Shown here in pieces: positions 27,001-38,744 of a stretch of 64,000 bases of DNA. The position numbers and the translations under genes were made by a program. Below the pieces are notes generated by a model. That model did no database searches. It was not told the DNA's origin and saw nothing but the letters and a program-made list of their open reading frames with translations. The stretch's first letter is position 1. Each line of letters opens with the position of its first letter. The stretch is from Marchantia polymorpha subsp. ruderalis (taxonomy: Eukaryota > Streptophyta > Marchantiopsida > Marchantiales > Marchantiaceae), in assembly GCA_037833965.1 (NCBI GenBank), contig AP031351.1, positions 8,444,501 through 8,508,500 of the forward strand. Reading direction: 5' to 3'.

Positions 27001-29252
27001 TCCTATTTTGAGATCTAATTCTATCTCCATAGATCTTCCATCCACTACTTGTAATCACTTTTCTTCTCCAATCTACCTTCGAATTATATTGTTCCATCCA
27101 TGGCATTCCAAGTATGACATCATATCGAGCTAAACGAATTACTCTCCATTCAATGCTCTCCTTGTATCTACCTATGAATAATTCTACACTTCGTGGTAGT
27201 GTTTCTATCACTTCAATTTGCCCGTTTGGCAATTCAACTTCTTCACTCACGTCCTTCATCAACATCAAACCTAACTTCATAGCAACACTCCTTGATAGAA
27301 AATTCTCAATTGTTCCAGAATCAATTAAAACTCTCACCTTGTGTCCTTCCATGAAACCATCAGTGACAATGAGTTGAGCTTGCTTCTTACTCCTTCCATG
27401 AGCTCCCAACCATTGCCTTCTTCCAAGCTCGCCTTTTCTTCGCTTTGTAGAACCAGTAAGGCCGCGAGGCAAGATTACTGGTGATCTTCGTTTCCCAAAA
27501 CTGCTTCCTCCAACTCTTCGTACTCTATCCCCTCCATATTGTTGAACGGTCGTCGCTGCATGGGCCGTCCTCCTTGTTGTGTCGGCCGAACTCGACAAAA
27601 CTTGGCTATGTGACCCATTCGTCCACATGCATAGCATTGGCAATTGTCACGAACTCCAGCTCCTCCTCGAACCATTCCATTATTTGCATAACCTTCTTGC
27701 AAATTTGGAACTCCTGATCGCCTAATCTCACCTCCAAATCTTGGTGGTGGTCCTTTTGTTGGTGCAAAACCTTCTCTACGTCCAAGGTTTCCCAACTCCA
27801 TCGGTGTTGGACCAGATGGATCTCTAAAATTGCTCACTGGTTCACCGTGTGTGACACCAAAAGCACCCGAAATTCGTTGAGCAATTGCGATTGCTTCATT
27901 CACAGTAGATGGATTGCTTACCATCACCTCCTTTTGAATTTGATCTTTCAAGCCTCGTTTGAACACGTCCAAGGCTTCAGCTCCACTCATATCCATGATA
28001 GATACTTGAAGATCACGAAATTCTTCAATGTACTCATGAATACCTCCTTTCTGCTTCAGATCCCACAACTTCATTCTTGCAGTTTGAAGAGAATCCACCA
28101 CTTGAAAATTTTGCAGAAGTCCTTCCTGCATTCCACTCCACGAAATGGTAGCATCTCGTTCTGAAAGCATTCTCTCCCATGTTGTGTACCATGTGAGAGT
28201 CTTATCCGTAAGATAAGATCTCATGAACATTCCTGCAATATAATCAGAAACATGAAAATGGGATAAATGAATATTCATCCTCATAATTCATCACTCTAAC
28301 ACTCCCATTGCTCTACTCCCTTTGTAAGCTTCCACCTTACAGGATTTTTCCCATTCGAAGCAAAAGATTTGCTTGATCTTCAATCTCTTGAAGACGTCTC
28401 CTATTTGCCTCTGCTGCATCAATAGGAGTTGGTTCTGGCTGAACTTGGGAAGCTTGAACTTGAGGTTCAACTTCCATCTCTTCAACTCTCTCTCTCTCTA
28501 CTTTCTCACTCTCTAATGCGAAGATTTTATCTTACATGGCTTGCTGCTTGGTATGCCCATCTACTATCGCTTTTCTCAACTCCTTCATCTCCGCCATGAT
28601 TGCATTGAGAACCTCACCCATATCAATTGATGTTCCCATTCTTTCTCACACTCCCTCTAATACAAAGTGAGTATAATCACTATGTGACCTCTCAACAAAG
28701 GAGTCACAAAAGGTGCAGGTGACTCTATCACAGCTCTATAGTACTCCTCTCCATAATTCCTCACAAGAAAATCTCTCCATATCCTCTTCTGTCTATATAC
28801 TGTTCTAATCTCTACATAAGTGCTGAATCAAACCGGGACAGGTGGTTCGCGATTTAAATCCATGAAACAATCAGTATAGAATGTATATAGTACAATCCCA
28901 AGTCTCTCCATAAGTAACTATTGGAAGAATCACTGGCAGTCTTGACTCCATCACTCTAGTCATAAAATCTGCACCCAACAAGCCACAAGGTACATCCGAA
29001 AATGATGTTTCTCCATGCAACGAAGGTGGATATCGAATAGGTTAGGAATTGGCCAGTGCGGTACTGGATTCCTGTCAATCCCGTCCATATCTGCAAAAAC
29101 ACAATTTCCCCCTTCCACCTCTCTCTACATGCAGATGAATGACCTCTGCCAACCTCTATACACTCTCAAGACTACACTCAATCATCACTCACTTGCTATT
29201 CCATGAGGGGTAATCCACACTCAAGGAAAGACCAAGGTCGCTCTGATACCAT

Positions 29253-29672
29253 TGTAACACTAGGGTTTAGAGAGAAGTTCACTCGAAGATAGAAACGTAA
29301 ACTCTGAAGATGAGAGATACCAACAATGGTTCTCCTCTCCCTTATATAGCTCTCACCAACAAGTACAAGGTGATAAGATCTAATCCCCACCATCCATTCC
29401 ACTCCCAGTGGATGGATGACGTGGCGGATAACCCTAACAAGCACACGGATCGCTGACGTGGCGCATCCAACTAACACACTAACTAACACACTCAATCCTT
29501 ACCTACAAGCACACGGATTGCTGACGTGGCACTGTCAACTAACACATCCACTCTGTACCTACCAAGTGTGCGGATCGCTGACGTGGCAGCTATGACTAGT
29601 GCACACTAAAGTATCTACATCAATATTCAGAGTAACATCTACTTTAGTTCTAACTAACTAAAGATGGTTACA
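29253..29672 (-). repeat. 5' LTR of the young gypsy element
   Basis: This is the promoter-side LTR of the minus-strand element. The TATA-like box is at 29341-29350. The four TGACGTGGC motifs lie at 29417, 29454, 29522 and 29579. The tRNA-Met primer-binding site abuts it at 29240-29251. Confidence 0.95.
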
Positions 29673-30469
29673 CGTTGCCACTCAAATTTTGTCCATAGCC
29701 AAGCTAAGCCCTCACTCGACAATTCTCTAAAAAAGAATTCAATAATTATACAGATTTTGTAACCAAGTCGATATTCACTACTGATGATCAACTTCTGCTA
29801 CCGCTAACTCAAGCTCCAAATCTCCACAGTTCTGCATCATCTAAAACTAATCTCTAAGTCGAAGACGCATTCACTTGTGAGCACCAAAATCCTTAGTACA
29901 CAAGTCACCCTTCCATGCACGACTCGAGATGGAGAAGAAAATTCAAAATTCCTACTCCATCCCGCGTTCTTCCAACACTGACAGTCAAACGAACAATCGA
30001 TGCAACTATACGAATTTTTGAACCAAATAATCAAAAACTTGTCTAAAAAGTCCCGTCTGATCAAATTATTACTCGGTCGTTCAATTGCTTCACAAAAAAC
30101 ACAAAAAATGATAACAATTAGAAAGTGTCAGCTATAACGATTTCAATGAACATCAATTCTTCTAGTGAAATAAGTGTTTTTTTCCACTAGAAAACATGTC
30201 GGTCTTGATCACCCCACTGGAAATAAAACCGTCACAAGTACACAAGTCAAACCCAATCCACTCCGAAGCGACTCCAAGTCGACGCTTATGGACAGTCGCT
30301 CTACTCCCAACGCTAGAGTCTCGCCTTGATGAACTGAACGTTCTTTGAGTCGTCGACGACTCTATAGTCTTCCGCAAGCGGTAACTCTAAGCTCAACATC
30401 TAAATATAATAAGAGGCAAAATTGCATGACAGAGATGTCATTAAAAAATGGACAACATCTAAGGATCAA
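29673..30469. other. Flank of the young element, no gene seen
   Basis: This sequence joined 23441-23622 before the young element inserted. It is AT-rich with no recognisable coding block and may itself be old repeat sequence. Confidence 0.4.
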
Positions 30470-31740
30470 ACTCTATTGAAGAGCATTCTATGACTTATTA
30501 GAATCTATCGTAGATTTGTGAAAAGTTTTGCTCTTTCAGCTAAGACCTTGACTTCCATGTTAAGGAAAGATAAAAAATGAAGATGGGCAACAACACAAGA
30601 GTTAGTTTTTCAAGCATTGAAAGATGTTTTGTTACACGCATGTATACTCAAGTGGTTTGATCCTAACCGTCCTATCAAGTTGATAATTGACGCATGAAGT
30701 ACAACGGTAGGTGGCATACTTCAACCAGAATGGAAGTATGGCTGATATTCAGTTGCTTTATATTCTCAAAGATTGATGGGGGCGGAACAAAATTATCATA
30801 CGACAAAACAAGAGAAGTTAGTCATTGTGTTGGCAATTAAACTCTGGAAGCATTACTTGGATAATAAGAAGTTTGTGATGAAAACCAATCATAAATTCTT
30901 TGTTTATTTGAAAACTTATAGGTATATGTCTAAAAAAAAAAATTTGATGGCCAAAATGGTTTCAAAGTTTCAACATGAAAATTGTGTATATGGAGGGCAA
31001 GAAGCAACTTGCGAATGCTCTCACACGCATGTCTTGTTTGAATTATGTTGCTGAATTGAAGATTCAAGCAGATTGGTGGAGCAAGATGACAAATGTCACA
31101 AAGGAGAATGAAGAAATCATGAGAGCACTACAAGCTGAAAAGGCAGAGAAGTCTAGAGGTTTGGCGTTCTACAAACAACGTATATGGATTCCGCAAGATC
31201 AAGAGTCACGCACAATGATTTTATCAAAACATCATGATACTACCATTGCACATCATGTGGGAGTGGAGAATACCTTGGAGAGCATTCTACGAGTTTATTT
31301 TGATCTTCAATTACGGGAGAATGTGGAGTCTTACGTTTGAAGTTGTGTTGTTTGTCAACAAAACAAGGCAAGTAATAAAAAACAAGCAGGTTTATAACAA
31401 TCTCTAATATTCCTAAACATCGATGGAAACATGTCACCATAGATCTTGGATGTGAGTGATAAAAAACTTTGTTAAGAAATGATTTAGTGGTGGTTTTTGT
31501 GGACAAATTGAGCAAAATGATTCACATCAAATCATCCACAAAAACCGTGACGGCTCCACAATTTGCTCAATTGCACTTGGATGCTATTTTTTTGAATCAT
31601 GAATTAAACAAAGTCTTAATCATTGATAGAATTACTCATTTCACTAGTTTGTTTGGGAAAACTTTGATTAGTTTTTCAAAACCAAAGTAGCAATGTCAAC
31701 AGTTTATCATACTCAGACTGATGATCAAATAAAGATAGTC
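30470..31740 (+). mobile_element. Old Ty3/gypsy pol fragment
   Basis: Plus-strand sequence related to the end of reverse transcriptase, RNase H and the first part of integrase of the family represented at 23623-29672. It is in the same orientation as the old fragment at 21283-23440. It is broken, with many interruptions, and lacks LTRs here. The two old pieces may come from one ancestral copy into whose neighbourhood the young element later inserted, or from separate copies. Confidence 0.75.
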
Positions 31741-33000
31741 AATAAAAGTGTAGAGCTTGAGACACTTCCAATATGTTCCGAAGGTATACCGTCACCTTCT
31801 GCGCAGTGCAAATGTCAATATGAAGACTCTTGCATTCTAGCTCTATGAAATGTAGGTCATCTTTATACACAACGAACACCTAGAGGCATCACCCGCTAGC
31901 TTCAAGCCCTCATCAGGTGCAATTTCCATAGATGCAGTAGTTGCCACATCCACAGAGCTCATGTCTACTCCTATTCTACGCAAAACCGCTGCAAGCTCTA
32001 ATTCTAAATTCTTACTAGTTTTTTTCAAACCGGATTTGAAAGAAATAAACATTATACCTGAATGTTGATGTCCTAGAACTACGCTGGCTTCCAATCCTCT
32101 CAAATTACGGTTCAACAAATCTATTTTTTTCCACTTTGTGATCTGGATTTCTCAATTTACATAACCATGAAGACATCGTTCTACTCTAGCTTGCAAACCT
32201 ACATCTGTGTGTTGTTCGAGATGTCTGATGATCGCCTCAGTCTCCACCAATATTGCTTCGGCCGCGACCAACTGCTCTTTAACTGCCGACAGTTGAGATT
32301 GCAATCTACTGCAATTTGCATCCAACTTTCTTCCGCGCTCCATCTCCAAAGGTTTGGCAGCCTCGCAAATAGCTAGTCGCTTCATCCAACGAGCTAATTC
32401 GACAGCCTCCGACCGATCTTGTGCCGCCAGATTTGCTATCAACTCCTCCGCGTGATGAGATTCCCTCTGAAATGCTGCTCAAAACACTTACAATCTGTTC
32501 TGAAGGTCTATCGTCACCTTCTATGCATTGCAAATGTCAACTCGAAGGCCCTTGCACTCTAGCTCCTTCTACGTATGAAGGCTTCGCTCAGCATCTAACT
32601 CTCGTCAAAGTTCTTCACATTCCAACTCCTTCGCCCAAAGTTGCTCTTCTCGCTCTTGCAAAGTAACTGTCATGGTTGCACACTCGAAGTCAAGCTTGCA
32701 ACTTGTTCTATTATCTCAGCAGATGTTGGCGTCTTTGGCTTCGTTCTTCTGCGCACTAATTCCACATAAGATCCCGCCGAAGACGCTGGCACTGAGTATT
32801 TCATCACTTTCCTATCTAAGTACTTTACCAAGGAATCTATTCTACCGCTCAAAAAATCAGCCAAACTAAACTCTGCCAACTTTGACTCGTTGGCCGAAGT
32901 CCCTTCACTGCGGTCAAATTCAACTGTACCCGAAGACACCTGACACAAAAGCATCGTCGGTTCAAGTAATTAAATTTGATTCGAAAATTTGTGTTTATCA
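31741..33000 (-). other. Repeat-derived coiled-coil coding remnants
   Basis: Short minus-strand open stretches at 32670-32954, 32152-32442 and 31843-32118 encode charged, helical, coiled-coil-like sequence, for example LQSQLSAVKEQLVAAEA. An imperfect direct repeat of about 85 bp (about 31761-31843 and 32481-32574) brackets part of it. I do not recognise the family. Its position among retrotransposon fragments suggests a repeat-borne open frame rather than a host gene. Confidence 0.4.
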
Positions 33001-33629
33001 ACAATTCTATGTATCAAATACTTTTTCAAAATTTATGTTAACTTTCATCATTGAATTGCTCTAAAAACATTGGTTTTGAGCCATAAGTATTTTTGTTATA
33101 AACTTGAAATTTTCAAACTTTAATAATAGATTATGAACTGAAAAAAATCAGATGTATAGATCACGTATAATGTTAGTATACAAGGCTTTTAACCATAGCT
33201 ATTTTTGTACAATAAATATCTAACATTCATCAGAGCGCTTAACACCAACCATAAAATTGCAATAGCTTGTTGGAGTCTTGGATGGAATGCCATTTAGCAA
33301 CTTGAAATTAGATATAGCAACATGTACCTCCAATACGCTTGATTGCGTATAGTCTTGGATCTCAGCTGAAGCTTATGTAATCAATCACTTATGGGCGCAT
33401 TTTTTATATGTTTTTCATGAGTTTGATGAAAAATGAATATACCGAATAACATATATGTTCAGCGCTACCATGACTTCAGTCGTTGGATTGATAGCTTGGA
33501 AATATTTACTAAATTCGTCGGACAAGTTGATTGAAGACCTCCTTGAAAAACAAGTTGATTTACGTACAATAGATTCTTGTGAAGAGCATGAACATGTAAG
33601 ACATCATGTATTATACTTTCCTGTCTATC

Positions 33630-34610
33630 ATTCAAAAAAATGAGAACTTCACACAGGCTTGCTGTACTATTTCCATATTTGAGTGGAGTACCACAAAATT
33701 GTCGCCGTACTGGATGATTTTTCCTTGAATGGATTGGCGACTATAGTTGCCCAGATATATGTTCAATATATGTTCCAAGGCATTTTTGTTATATACCATA
33801 TGGTGAGTAGCACCAAAAACTACATACCATGCAGTATTCCAACATTTGTTTGTAAGATGGTATTGCTTCTTGCAATAAAAGCATTTCATCTTTTGCTTGG
33901 AGAAAATAATTTTGCAAGAAGTTAGTGTCTTCTATACTTTCCCGGTCATATATTTATATTACAAGAAGTGAGTTCATCATGCTAACAAGTTTTGGATAGA
34001 AACAAGACAACTCTTCAGTGCATTCTACAGCAAACGTTTGACAACGATTGTATGTCACCATACTATCATCCATTAGGATGAATTCTGCCTTGTATGTGGA
34101 TTCTGATGTTACCCAACACATGATAACGACCCTTATTTAATGGAATTTCTTGGATGCACCATTTTTTATGTCCACCCTCGTTTCATTATTGTGTAGAGTG
34201 CTGACATTTCTTCGATCAACTTTTCTTCTTGGAGTTGTGAATCTTCAAGAAGAATACTCATAATGACGAATTGTTGTGATCTCATTGAGCGCACACATGA
34301 TTGGTACTCCATAAAAAGACTTCTGAGTAAGAAAGTGTACGTTTTGGCCTCCGAAATAGTCTAGTCTATAACAGCCAACCCATCAAAAAGTAGACAAAAT
34401 TTTGTGATATTTTGCGACATAGACTCACCTGTCTTCTTCTTGAACCTATGCATTGTATCTCACAAGTGCATTTGCATCAGCATGTCATGGAACTCATACA
34501 CTTTTTCTAATTCAGCTTGCTGTTGTCTCCTATTTACTCCCTGCTCCTGTACCGGTTGGAGAACCAGGTGGAGTTGTTGGACGGAGCCCTTTACTTAGAG
34601 CTAGAGGGAT
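33630..34610 (-). mobile_element. Ty1/copia gag-protease fossil
   Basis: On the minus strand, a gag-like stretch (about 34.05-34.6 kb) is followed by a zinc-knuckle-type block (CFYCKKQYH) and a protease-type block (ATHHMVYN) around 33.7-33.9 kb. This order and wording fit Ty1/copia gag-protease. It is broken, with multiple interruptions. No LTRs were found, and it is old. Confidence 0.6.
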
Positions 34611-36250
34611 AAATTAAACATTTTTTTCTAGACAAAGAAATGAAGTCTTGGGCAAAATATGTGGGGATCAAAATTTGAGATCTCAGTATAGTGTAATTCA
34701 CAACATTTCTCTAAAAAGTTCACTTGCAGTGAATTCCGTCTACTCAGAATTACATGATCAAGAATCAAACTCAAATCAAGAGTAACTTGTTGAGAACTTT
34801 TTTAACTTCCAAGCTTGGCCAGCGTACAAACTGGATGTATTTTTTGAACTGCTCATGTGAGATAAATTAGAAAACTAAATCTCTCCTGAGAAAGCTATAA
34901 TCAAGAATCTGCTTATGTGAAAAATTATATCTGTTGACACAAATTCAGAGTGATTTAAAACCCATTACTGTACAACTATTACTACAAATTGCAGTTTCAT
35001 ATCCACACCTCCTTCCGGAGTACCTCTTCATTTGCTTTCGCGAATAAAGTGGGAAGAAAAAATATAGGCCCGTAGGGCTGAAGTTCTCATCTCTCTTTTT
35101 TGCCCTCTCCGGACACTTTTTTGGTCCAAAGGACACGAGACCTGCCGGGTATCCATTCCAGTACAACAAATGAGATTAGGCTTTAACCAAAAAACGCGAA
35201 CTGAAGGTGTAACTTGAAGTCTAACCGCAAAAGCGAAGATTTGGAGAAAATACAAATCGTCTTTTATTTCCAAGACGATTTGTATTTCTTCAAGCTCAAT
35301 AATGTTCATTATCGCTTAGAAGATTCTCACCTTACTTAAGTTTTGGGCAAAAGAAATGATATCTTCGGACATCGAGAGAATCTTATCAATGCACATAAGT
35401 ACATTAGTGTATTACTATTTACTTTCAGAAAAACTAATGAAAAAGCTTTGAATTATTCTTTCATGATTACTCTGATTTAATATGCGTTGAAATTTAAACA
35501 TATCAATTGGAACAAATTTTTTTTAGCAACCCGATCTGTTTCTTCCAAGATTGATTTTTTTTTCCATGGATAAGCATTTTGATTCAATGGGAATTGTTTC
35601 CATACATCTTTTTGGCCAGTTTTGTTGTATTGTGGAAACAATAGTAATTCACATGATTCTATGATTATTTGATCTATACGGTTATTTATTTACAATGTCA
35701 AAAATAACATGATGTTGAGGATAGCATATGAGATTGCTTATTTCAAAATCAAAGTGAATTATGTGTTACACTAATTATAAGTTTATGATATTTCAATACT
35801 CAGTTCTAGACTACAAATTTACATGACAGACATGGTATTGTCTGTCCTACAAATCATTAATTTTTTTAGCAAATAAATGTCGACTTTGTTTAGGATATGT
35901 ATCAAATAAACAAATAATAATTAAGGTTTTTTAATATTTATTAGTTTAATATTCAAAACATTATTATTATATTCATCAATGAATACAAATTTTAGTAATA
36001 ATATAAAAGAGAATTATCCGTTTATTTACATTAGAATTTACATCTTTTAAATACCTTAACACTTACTAATGTTATGCACAATAGTTATAAAATATCATAC
36101 ATAATTGTTTTGTAACAGATTATCAGAATGTCAATTTCGACATTTTACTTTTCAATGACTATTTGCTTTTCACAACTTACTCTCACAAATGATTCATGTC
36201 CTGTGTATGAATTCCGATTGAACCATGGAATTCATGAGGGGCACTGACAA
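34611..36250. other. AT-rich intergenic region
   Basis: No host gene is visible. The stretch is increasingly AT-rich towards 35400-36200. A 16-bp perfect inverted repeat lies at 35248-35287. The region probably consists of decayed repeats. Confidence 0.4.
35248..35287. repeat. 16-bp perfect inverted repeat
   Basis: Arms 35248-35263 and 35272-35287 are exact reverse complements, separated by 8 bases. It lies in AT-rich intergenic DNA. Confidence 0.85.
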
Positions 36251-37738
36251 TATTGAACTTACCTGGCCAGAGAGAAGTCCACGAGGAGAAGACGAGGAGC
36301 AGGGCTGTGTGCCTCGCTCGTCGAGCACTGCAGAGCTGCCGGAGTGGAGTCACTGATAATCACTGAGTCGATCGAAGTTTCGGAGGGTCCTTCCGCGAGA
36401 TTTGATCTGTCGTGCACGGCCGTGCAGGCTTCGGAGTGAGTCACAGCGCTCGGTGTTCGCTTTCCGCTTTTCCCCACCGGAGAAGATCGATCGATCGATC
36501 ATCCGATCGATGTGTGCGCGCAGGTGGTAGATTTCTTCAGAATCAGCGCCGACTGGATCCACTCTACTTTATCTCTCAGGACTGCGGCATTGGGACGGCG
36601 AAGAAAGCAAGTACAATACAATGGACTACTTTTCCTTCCTACATCTCAAGAATCTGCGGTTGTCAAAACCACGTCATGCTTGATTGAGTTTTGCAATCCG
36701 GCATATATGAATTCCAGTGCATTCCTTGACTGTGACTTGCTTCATGTTCCCGAGCAGAGTACATTAAACCAGCTAGGAGTAGTGGAAAAGTCCTAGATTT
36801 TCGAGGTCTTCTGAGAGTGCAGGAATTAGATTTCTACCCTGTACCAAGTACTAAAGCGAAATGAAATACACCCAATTGACTCATGCACCTGACCGAGAGG
36901 GCAGTATGGGGCTGGGCACTTAAGCATCACAATGGAATCATGCCATAATCTAAGAATCTAGGTCGAGAGGTATAGAAAATTATCAAAGTGATTATTTCAT
37001 ATGGGTCGCACCGGCCGACGATGGATGCACACATATTAAAATATCTTGTACAAACTTTCAAAGTAATTGATACGAGTTACAACTCGACTCGTGCTAGTCT
37101 CTTAGGAGTATCCTCTAATTCAGCTGAGCCTAAAGTAACAAGGACATCTTTAACTCTTTGCATATCTAATAAAAACAGGTGTATTAATAGAGTCCACAGC
37201 GAGCAGCTGATCGTGGATGTGCCTAGTGTCAATTTAGGACAGAATTGCATCTCAGCAATCCGGTCCTCCATTTGGGTTCTTAGCAAGTTGGTATCAGAGT
37301 GCTGTATAGTTTCATTCATATTTTGCACGCTGGACTTCGATTTATGTCGTCTCTCTCGACGGAACGAGCGCAAATCTCATGTTGTGTAGAGTCTGTGTAG
37401 TGGGAGGATTCAGGGAGGTGCTGCAGAATTGACGGAAGTGGGTATCATCTTGGACGAAATGTAATCACGCAGTTGTTTGTGTGCGGAAATTGGCCAGTTT
37501 GTGTCGTGTGATGAACCTCCTGCCCTGCGTCAATTCTTCCCCGTGATAAGAAATCTGGATACAGAATCGTAAACTTGTAGATCTTCCGTGGCCCTTCGTC
37601 AGAAAGTAGTGCACTAGTGCGACAGAAGATCGGATTGATTGCTCTCACCTCTCTGATGGACGACGACTTGGCTCATGCCCGATCGTTGTTGTTGCTTGAT
37701 GTGGCAGAGCTGATTGAGTCGATTGAATTGAGCTGAAG
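36251..37738. promoter_or_regulatory. GC-richer island upstream of the EthD gene
   Basis: About 36270-36620 is markedly GC-richer than the transposon island to its left and includes a (gatc)n run at 36485-36500. It may hold the promoter or a 5' leader exon of the EthD gene. A tRNA-Met-type primer-binding-like motif, tggtatcagagtg, lies at 37289-37301 and may be a retrotransposon trace. No coding exon could be supported. Confidence 0.35.
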
Positions 37739-38744
37739 ATGGTGAGAAGACGCGTGGTGTTAAAACTCACAGGTTTTGTGAAGAGGAAGGAAGGCATGAG
37801 CTTCGAGGAGTTCGACCACCACTGGACCAACAATCATGGGCCGCTTCTGGCCAGCCTTCCTATATTCAAGGAAAAGCTGATCAAGTACTCTCAGGTGCAC
37901 TCTTCTCCGATTACCAATCTTTCATGAATCTGTCGTGAAATCCTGTAGACCGAGCCCAAGTGCATTCGTTGCGAGAAGGGAACCTTCCCACGTTTAATCT
38001 GATTGACGGTAAACAAGAAAGAATTAATGATATCCCATCTTAGTATTAGTAATAATGATTTCGTTTGAATATTTGTCATATGTAACAGAAATGTATATAT
38101 TAGATTTAATATAATGTCAAATCAAAGTGATGAGATTTTTTAGTTAATATACTTATTTAAAACTTCTAAAAATGTCATGCATACTATTATTTTGATTGAA
38201 ATTTGAAATATTATTTAGAAGTATATTATTTTATTATTATAAGTTTAAATTTATCGATTAATATATATTATTCAATACTTAAGATAAATAAGTTTATAAC
38301 AACATTTTATAGTTTTATAAATTTATTATTATAGAATATTAAATGATAATTTTATCTGAAAATTGAAAATTTATAAGTTCCATTATTTTTTAATACAAAT
38401 TTGTGAAATTAATCATAACTATTTATGCCAAGCGCACCTGCGTAAAATTGAACCCAAGTAGTTCGGATGTTAACCTTAGGATTGTGATGCAGATCCACGT
38501 GAGACAAACCGACATGAACTCGTCACTCTCGAAAGGATTACCGATGATGATGGGTTACGACGGGATTATGGAAGCCTACGCGGAGAAGATGGAAGATTTT
38601 GTGGCTCTCTTTGAGAGCGAGGAGTACAAGTCCCTCGTCATACCGGATGAGGAACGCTTTGTGGACAGAAGTCAGTTCAAGATGTTCATTGGATACGAGG
38701 AAATCCACTGGGATCGAGACGACGACAAGAGCTTCTCGTCGTAG
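37739..38744 (+). CDS. EthD-domain protein (2 exons, 135 residues)
   Basis: Exons 37739-37894 and 38493-38744 join in phase over a 598-base, very AT-rich intron (ctcag|gtgcac ... atgcag|atccac), giving 135 residues. The dimeric alpha-beta-barrel EthD signature FxxxWxxxHxPL is present as FDHHWTNNHGPL at residues 25-36. The second half carries GYDGIMEAY, EEYKSLVIPDEE and FVDRS, the typical EthD pattern of a YDG turn, then VxPDEExFxD. Bacterial EthD was named from ether degradation. Fungal members act as small decarboxylases or dehydratases in aromatic polyketide pathways. The substrate here is unknown, and no biosynthetic neighbours are visible. The sequence pattern resembles fungal members as I remember them; ancestry by transfer is inference. 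Confidence 0.85.

Larger units (their letters stand above)
23623..29672 (-). mobile_element. Young Ty3/gypsy chromovirus-type LTR retrotransposon
   Basis: Two 420-bp LTRs enclose about 5.2 kb of internal sequence, flanked by the 5-bp target duplication CGTTG (23618-23622 and 29673-29677). The primer-binding site TGGTATCAGAGC (29240-29251, minus strand) matches the 3' end of initiator tRNA-Met. A purine tract lies at about 24043-24058. Parts in order on the minus strand: gag with a CCHC knuckle (about 27.5-28.6 kb), protease, reverse transcriptase (FLDDILVYS) and RNase H (about 25.4-27.5 kb), then integrase and a C-terminal chromodomain (about 24.05-25.4 kb). The chromodomain places it among chromoviruses. 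LTRs differ at about 5 of 420 sites, so insertion was recent, probably around or under one million years at usual plant rates. Structurally nearly whole, with a few interruptions in the coding region. Confidence 0.95.

Noticed and set aside
36263-36477. Minus-strand 72-codon frame ending at a good GTAAGT donor
   Set aside because: It could be a first exon, but I found no convincing downstream exon in the AT-rich DNA to its left and the translation has no recognisable motif.
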